A DNA stretch of 23,707 nucleotides from Oscillospiraceae bacterium. GTDB lineage: Bacteria; Bacillota; Clostridia; Oscillospirales; Ruminococcaceae. Positions 21,605 to 23,707 of the stretch are shown in pieces (the first letter of the stretch is position 1; every line of letters starts with the position of its first letter). The position numbers and the translations under genes were made by a program. Location: positions 1 through 23,707 of the forward strand of contig JAIRWE010000035.1 in NCBI GenBank assembly GCA_031253365.1, given 5' to 3'. The notes under the pieces are model-generated. The model saw only the letters and a list, made by a program, of their open reading frames with translations, was not told the origin of the DNA and made no database searches.

Positions 21605-23560
21605 CTAAAAGTCTCTGAATTCCTCTTCCAAGTCGCTGTAATTTATCGGGGTGGGCGCGCCGTTCGGTTCTATCGTAAACATCATCGCCGCGAAATCGTA
21701 GGGCGACACCTGCAAATACCCCGCTTCCCTCTGTCTGTTCGGCGACCGCATAAGTTGGAATTTTATCAGTCTGCCCGGCGCCGGTTCTATTTTGAAACGT
21801 CTGGAGTATTTGGATTTGTTCAAATATATCGTAATCGCTTCGCCCAGCTCGTAATCCACGCGGTTGAACACGCAGTAATCCGCCGTCGCCTCGATTATGT
21901 GAAGCTCTCCTTTTTCAAAAGCGCGGCAACCCCGCCTGATACGCGCCAGCTCCGCCGTGAAGTTTATCAAGTCGAAATTCTCCCGCCCCCACGGATAGGT
22001 GCGGCGGTTGAACGGGTCTTTGTATCCTTCTTGCCCCGCCTCGTCGCCGTAATAGATGCAGGGTACGCCTGGCAGGAAGAATTGCAGCGTCATGGCGCAT
22101 TTCAGCAACGCTATCCCGTAAACGTACTCGTTGTCCGAAAGCGCGTTTTCGGATTGCCATTTCCTGTCGTGGGTTCCCACGTTCTCGCCCGCCAAGCGCG
22201 TAATCGCGCGTTCGACGTCGTGGGTGGAAACGAAGTTCATCAATATATCGACCGACGGCTTGGGATAATGCTCCAGTATGGTCATTATGCCGTTTTTGAA
22301 GTCGTCGGCGTTTCCGTATTTCACGTAATTGAGAATGGCTTCCTTAAAGGGATAGTTCATAACGCTGTCAAGCTGTCCGCCGATTAAGTACCGTCTGCGG
22401 ACTCCGTAGCTTTCTTTGGTGGTGGCGTCTTCCCACACCTCGCCGTAAATCACGTTCTCGTGTCCTTTTGCCTTGACCGCCTTGTTTAAATTATCGATGA
22501 ACTCGTCGGGCAGCTCGTCGGCGACGTCAAGCCGCCAACCCGACGCGCCCGCGTCAATCCATTTTTGCAGAATACCGCCCTCGCCGCAGATGTACTTCGT
22601 GTAATCGGGGTTGTTCTCGTTCACATTCGGCAACGTGGTCATCCCCCACCAGGACTCGTATTCATTCGGGTATTTGGTGAACGAGTACCAGCTCCTGTAC
22701 GGGCTGTTCGGGTCGCGGAACGCGCCGTTGGTTTCGCCGTATCTGCCGAACTTGTTAAAATAAATGCTGTCCGCGCCCGTATGGCTGAAAACCCCGTCAA
22801 GAATCACCCTTATGCCGCGCCTTCTCGCCTTGGCGCAAAAACGGGTAAAATCCTCCGTCGAACCGAGCAATGTATCAATTTTTTCATAGTTGGCGGTGTT
22901 ATACCGATGATTTTCGTGTGCCTCGAAAACGGGGTTGAGATAAATCACCGTTACTCCCAGCGAAGCCAAGTAAGACAGCTTTTCTTCAATTCCCTTTAAA
23001 TTCCCGCCGAAATAATCGTTATTGGTAATTCTTCCTTGATTGTCGGGCTGCCATTCGGGGATTTCGTGCCAGTTATGGTGAAGCACGCGGTCAATGGGTA
23101 ACGGGGGAATTCCCGCCGTGTCGGATTTAGCGAAACGGTCGGGGAAAATCTGGTACATTATACCGCCTTTAAGCCAGTCCGGCGTGTCAAACTCGGAATC
23201 GTATACGGTCAACTGGAACAGCTCCGTTCCGTCGAACGCGCCCCTGCCGGCGCCCTTGCGCTTTATGTAAGAGCGGTTGCCGTTTTGTTTCACGGCAAAG
23301 TAATAGTGGTGTAACCCCAAATCCTGCGGTCTGTAAACGCAGGAATAATTTATGTACAGGGGGTCGGCGTCGCCGGTGGGTTCCAAGGCGACGTATTTTT
23401 CCTTGTATCCCGGGCGGAACATCACTATGCTCGGTTCGGTGATGTTCATCACGCGGGGAAATTTCAGCGTGAACGTACACGGGGAGTGCTGTTTTACCGC
23501 TCCGAAAGGGGTTTTGTGAAAACTGTCGAAGCAGTCGTACATAATTGTGGGGGTAGGCAT
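21605..23560 (-). CDS. GH13 alpha-amylase-family enzyme (neopullulanase/cyclomaltodextrinase-like)
   Basis: This 651-residue glycoside hydrolase acts on alpha-glucans or malto-oligosaccharides. A beta-rich N-terminal domain (about 1-125) precedes the barrel, which opens with the family phrase GGIMYQIFPDRFA. The four conserved regions are visible: D255-GVFSH260; GWRLDVADE with nucleophile D345; GEVWED with acid/base E374; and STHDVER with D448. A C-terminal beta-domain follows. No signal peptide is seen, so it probably acts in the cytosol on imported oligosaccharides. ATG 23560 is preferred because AAGGAG lies 6 bases upstream; a TTG at 23581 gives seven more residues but overlaps that ribosome site. 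The upstream methyltransferase gene ends just 13 bases before the ATG, and its stop touches this ribosome site. A branching or pullulanase-like preference cannot be excluded. Confidence 0.93.
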   Translation of the reverse strand: MPTPTIMYDCFDSFHKTPFGAVKQHSPCTFTLKFPRVMNITEPSIVMFRPGYKEKYVALEPTGDADPLYINYSCVYRPQDLGLHHYYFAVKQNGNRSYIKRKGAGRGAFDGTELFQLTVYDSEFDTPDWLKGGIMYQIFPDRFAKSDTAGIPPLPIDRVLHHNWHEIPEWQPDNQGRITNNDYFGGNLKGIEEKLSYLASLGVTVIYLNPVFEAHENHRYNTANYEKIDTLLGSTEDFTRFCAKARRRGIRVILDGVFSHTGADSIYFNKFGRYGETNGAFRDPNSPYRSWYSFTKYPNEYESWWGMTTLPNVNENNPDYTKYICGEGGILQKWIDAGASGWRLDVADELPDEFIDNLNKAVKAKGHENVIYGEVWEDATTKESYGVRRRYLIGGQLDSVMNYPFKEAILNYVKYGNADDFKNGIMTILEHYPKPSVDILMNFVSTHDVERAITRLAGENVGTHDRKWQSENALSDNEYVYGIALLKCAMTLQFFLPGVPCIYYGDEAGQEGYKDPFNRRTYPWGRENFDLINFTAELARIRRGCRAFEKGELHIIEATADYCVFNRVDYELGEAITIYLNKSKYSRRFKIEPAPGRLIKFQLMRSPNRQREAGYLQVSPYDFAAMMFTIEPNGAPTPINYSDLEEEFRDF

Positions 23561-23573
23561 GGGAAACTCCTTA

Positions 23574-23707
23574 TCAAACAACTTTTATCAATTGCTCGCT
23601 TAACCTTTTTTTGGCGGCTTGAAAATATTCAAAATCCAGTTCAAACCCGACAAATCGTCGATTCAAACCCCTTGCCGCAACGCCCGTAGAGCCAACCCCC
23701 ATAAAAG
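23574..23707 (-). CDS. DNA methyltransferase, C-terminal end only (start outside window)
   Basis: The minus-strand frame is open from the window edge to the TGA at 23574-23576. Its last 44 residues read FMGVGSTGVAARGLNRRF, then VGFELDFEYFQAAKKRL and a short tail. This is the S-adenosylmethionine-binding motif I (FxGxGxxG) and the following helix and strand of N6-adenine or N4-cytosine DNA methyltransferases in which motif I lies at the C-terminus. The partial codon before FMG fits the usual DPFMG. The catalytic DPPY-type motif would lie beyond the window. It may be an orphan methylase or part of a restriction-modification system; no restriction gene is visible. The amylase gene follows on the same strand. 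Confidence 0.85.
   Translation of the reverse strand, partial: FMGVGSTGVAARGLNRRFVGFELDFEYFQAAKKRLSEQLIKVV

Noticed and set aside
21755..22387. 210-codon plus-strand open frame inside the amylase gene
   Set aside because: It is antisense to conserved GH13 motifs and has no ribosome site; a shadow frame.
1..23707. CRISPR array, tRNA or rRNA genes, insertion sequence
   Set aside because: No regularly spaced repeats, no clover-leaf or rRNA-like stretch, and no transposase or integrase motif was seen on either strand.

Overview
The window looks like chromosomal DNA of an anaerobic, low-to-mid GC Gram-positive-type bacterium, most likely an uncultured member of the Clostridia (Bacillota). This placement is an inference. 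It rests on strong purine-rich Shine-Dalgarno sites, frequent TTG/GTG starts, a PolA without a real 3'-5' exonuclease domain, an SPP1-type portal gene, a lipoprotein efflux adaptor, and a PaaK plus sodium symporter pair. There is no rRNA, tRNA, CRISPR array, recognisable insertion sequence or integrase. Gene density is very high and most gaps are under 60 bases.

Layout. (1) Positions 2-3098, plus strand: the 3' end of an MTA/SAH deaminase gene, then cca (4-base overlap) and mreB. (2) 3099-3259: a 161-bp near-complete palindrome that fills the gap between the converging mreB and paaK stop codons. (3) 3261-6072, minus strand: a sodium:solute symporter gene followed by paaK, probably one transcript. 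(4) 6073-6221: two consensus promoters back to back, serving the symporter (minus) and a parA-like ATPase gene (plus), with repeated TAATATC motifs. (5) 7005-8366, minus: an isolated SPP1 gp6-type phage portal gene with no other phage genes nearby. (6) 8560-14231, plus: a promoter, then a lipoprotein membrane-fusion adaptor, a large FtsX-type permease, a TtcA-like thiolase and a degenerate paralogue of the CCA-adding enzyme. (7) 14228-14564: an 8-bp tandem repeat, a small protein with SYGFG repeats, and a 17-bp hairpin that encloses the ribosome binding site of the next gene. (8) 14565-20653, plus: a glycosyltransferase-like protein of unknown role, polyphosphate kinase, a compact DNA polymerase I, a low-molecular-weight phosphatase and a RimI-type acetyltransferase, mostly overlapping or tightly spaced. 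(9) 20708-21599, plus: a strong promoter and an unknown coiled-coil protein with a proline-rich pentapeptide tail. (10) 21605-23707, minus: a GH13 alpha-amylase-family enzyme, preceded by the last codons of a DNA methyltransferase gene that is cut by the window edge.

Working together: most genes are housekeeping (purine/methionine salvage, tRNA 3'-end maturation and thiolation, cell shape, DNA repair, polyphosphate, protein acetylation). The symporter and PaaK plausibly form an uptake-and-activation pair for an aromatic acid. The adaptor and permease form an export system whose ATPase is not in the window. The least ordinary parts are the two palindromes built around outward-facing GGAGG sequences, the degenerate CCA-enzyme paralogue coupled to the TtcA-like gene, the SYGFG protein with its RBS hairpin, and the orphan portal gene. 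I do not see a single clear-cut new defence or mobile system here.
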